DNA from: Bacteroidales bacterium
Lineage (GTDB): Bacteria > Bacteroidota > Bacteroidia > Bacteroidales > Paludibacteraceae
Reading direction: 5' to 3'
DNA length: 32,675 bases
Assembly (NCBI GenBank): GCA_022784645.1
Contig: JALFZG010000041.1
Span: 1-32,675 of the forward strand
A program made the translations under genes and the position numbers. Positions 32,425 through 32,675 of the stretch are shown here, in pieces; position 1 is the first letter of the stretch, and every line of letters begins with the position of its first letter. The notes below the pieces were generated by a model. The model saw nothing but the letters and a program-made list of their open reading frames with translations. It was not told where the DNA came from and did no database searches.

Positions 32425-32447
32425 ACCCGGGTAACCGCGGTAACCGG
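32412..32447. repeat. GTAACC module D, left arm only
   Basis: Four GGTAACC units at 9-bp steps, matching the left arm of module C. No inverted GGTTACC arm follows. Instead the sequence changes to CCTAA/GACA subrepeats from about 32460, as expected if another element had inserted here. Confidence 0.8.
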
Positions 32448-32535
32448 CGACCATGTCTTTTCCTAAAAAAAGTAGACAGGTTAATACTATTTTTCCTAAG
32501 AAAGTTGACAGTTTCCTAAAAACATAGACACTTCC

Positions 32536-32675
32536 CTAATTTTGTTGACAGTTGTCAGACTTGGTAGAGGAGGGGTCCTCAGAGGCTGCAGCTGCAGCCT
32601 CTGAGGATGGCTTTGGCGTCCATCCCTTCCACTTTTTCTCCTGCGGGCCGGTCTGCTGATGCGCCTTACTTGGGG
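32536..32675 (-). CDS. C-terminal fragment of a protein, possibly an IS-encoded protein
   Basis: Minus-strand frame open from the window edge to a TAG at 32536-32538, about 45 residues. It reads as a hydrophilic tail: HQQTGPQEKKWKGWTPKPS, an alanine run, then SEDPSSTKSDNCQQN. The stop lies inside the last terminal repeat, as expected of a gene ending at the edge of an insertion sequence. Composition resembles a disordered C-terminus and no catalytic motif is present, so this may be a chance frame. Confidence 0.4.
   Translation of the reverse strand, partial: PSKAHQQTGPQEKKWKGWTPKPSSEAAAAASEDPSSTKSDNCQQN
32576..32607. repeat. Perfect 32-bp palindrome
   Basis: TCCTCAGAGGCTGCAG is followed directly by its exact reverse complement CTGCAGCCTCTGAGGA, with no loop. 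In the minus-strand frame it covers the alanine run. Confidence 0.95.

Larger units (their letters stand above)
32455..32675. mobile_element. Putative insertion-sequence end running off the right edge
   Basis: Four subterminal units with CCTAA starting at 32462, 32495, 32515 and 32535, each followed 12-13 bases later by GACA; the last three are exactly 20 bases apart. They interrupt the GTAACC module and precede a partial minus-strand reading frame. Multiple terminal repeats of this kind are known from IS21-family ends. The family is inferred, since no transposase motif is visible. Confidence 0.5.

Noticed and set aside
31667..32447. Replication origin with iterons and an AT-rich unwinding element
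   Set aside because: Direct 9-bp units next to AT-rich DNA are suggestive, but I see no DnaA-box-like TTATCCACA cluster and no replication gene. The inverted arms are not typical of iterons.
32462..32550. CRISPR array
   Set aside because: The repeated cores are only about 5 and 4 bases, intervals are 20-33 bases, and no cas genes are near. It fits transposon subterminal repeats better.

Overview
The window looks like a chromosomal segment of a member of the Bacteroidales (Bacteroidota). Five promoters match the Bacteroidota pattern closely (TTTG, 19-20 bases, TAnnTTTG). There is a single-polypeptide hybrid two-component system, several lipoproteins with acidic residues after the lipobox cysteine, and a gene order (rsfS-ftsH, surE-small membrane protein-lpxB) familiar from that phylum. 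I cannot name the family or genus. Most genes are housekeeping genes for the cell envelope, ribosome, nucleotides and isoprenoids.

Layout. Bases 1-316 hold what looks like the end of an insertion sequence lying to the left, then a possible terminator. A minus-strand operon (317-4700) runs udk, a GH23 lytic transglycosylase, a shortened chromate-transporter half, and a second chromate-transporter half fused in frame to a NagZ-like GH3 glycosidase. A structured leader precedes a plus-strand run of rsfS, ftsH, an M16 peptidase, an orphan hybrid two-component regulator and two small lipoproteins (4977-15772). Then come glmM, surE, a small membrane protein and lpxB in a tightly overlapping set (15816-19418), a CNNM/CBS protein and an overlapping esterase (19586-21576), rpe and xseA (21934-23835), and ddl, a polyprenyl synthase and a conserved hypothetical (23995-26808). 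A 5-formyl-THF cyclo-ligase gene faces away from a DUF6242-like lipoprotein gene. A minus-strand acyl-CoA synthetase gene ends the coding part at 30812.

From 30813 to the right end I see no intact gene. This 1.7 kb is built of short repeats and palindromes, chiefly modules of 9-bp GGTAACC units facing inverted GGTTACC units and separated by AT-rich palindromes. The last module is cut off where a second element begins, with four terminal subrepeats and a partial minus-strand reading frame. The window may be a draft contig bounded by insertion sequences.

The most unusual features are non-coding: GTAAC-based 9-bp arrays at two loci, arrays of mini-hairpins with AATCA-like linkers between genes and perhaps inside lpxB, a 19-bp tandem hairpin repeat with a compensatory change, a TGAGCNN heptamer array between the two chromate-transporter genes, and an rsfS leader with two mutually exclusive pairings. 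The most unusual protein is the transporter-glycosidase fusion. In the same operon, a lytic transglycosylase and a NagZ-like enzyme suggest peptidoglycan turnover.
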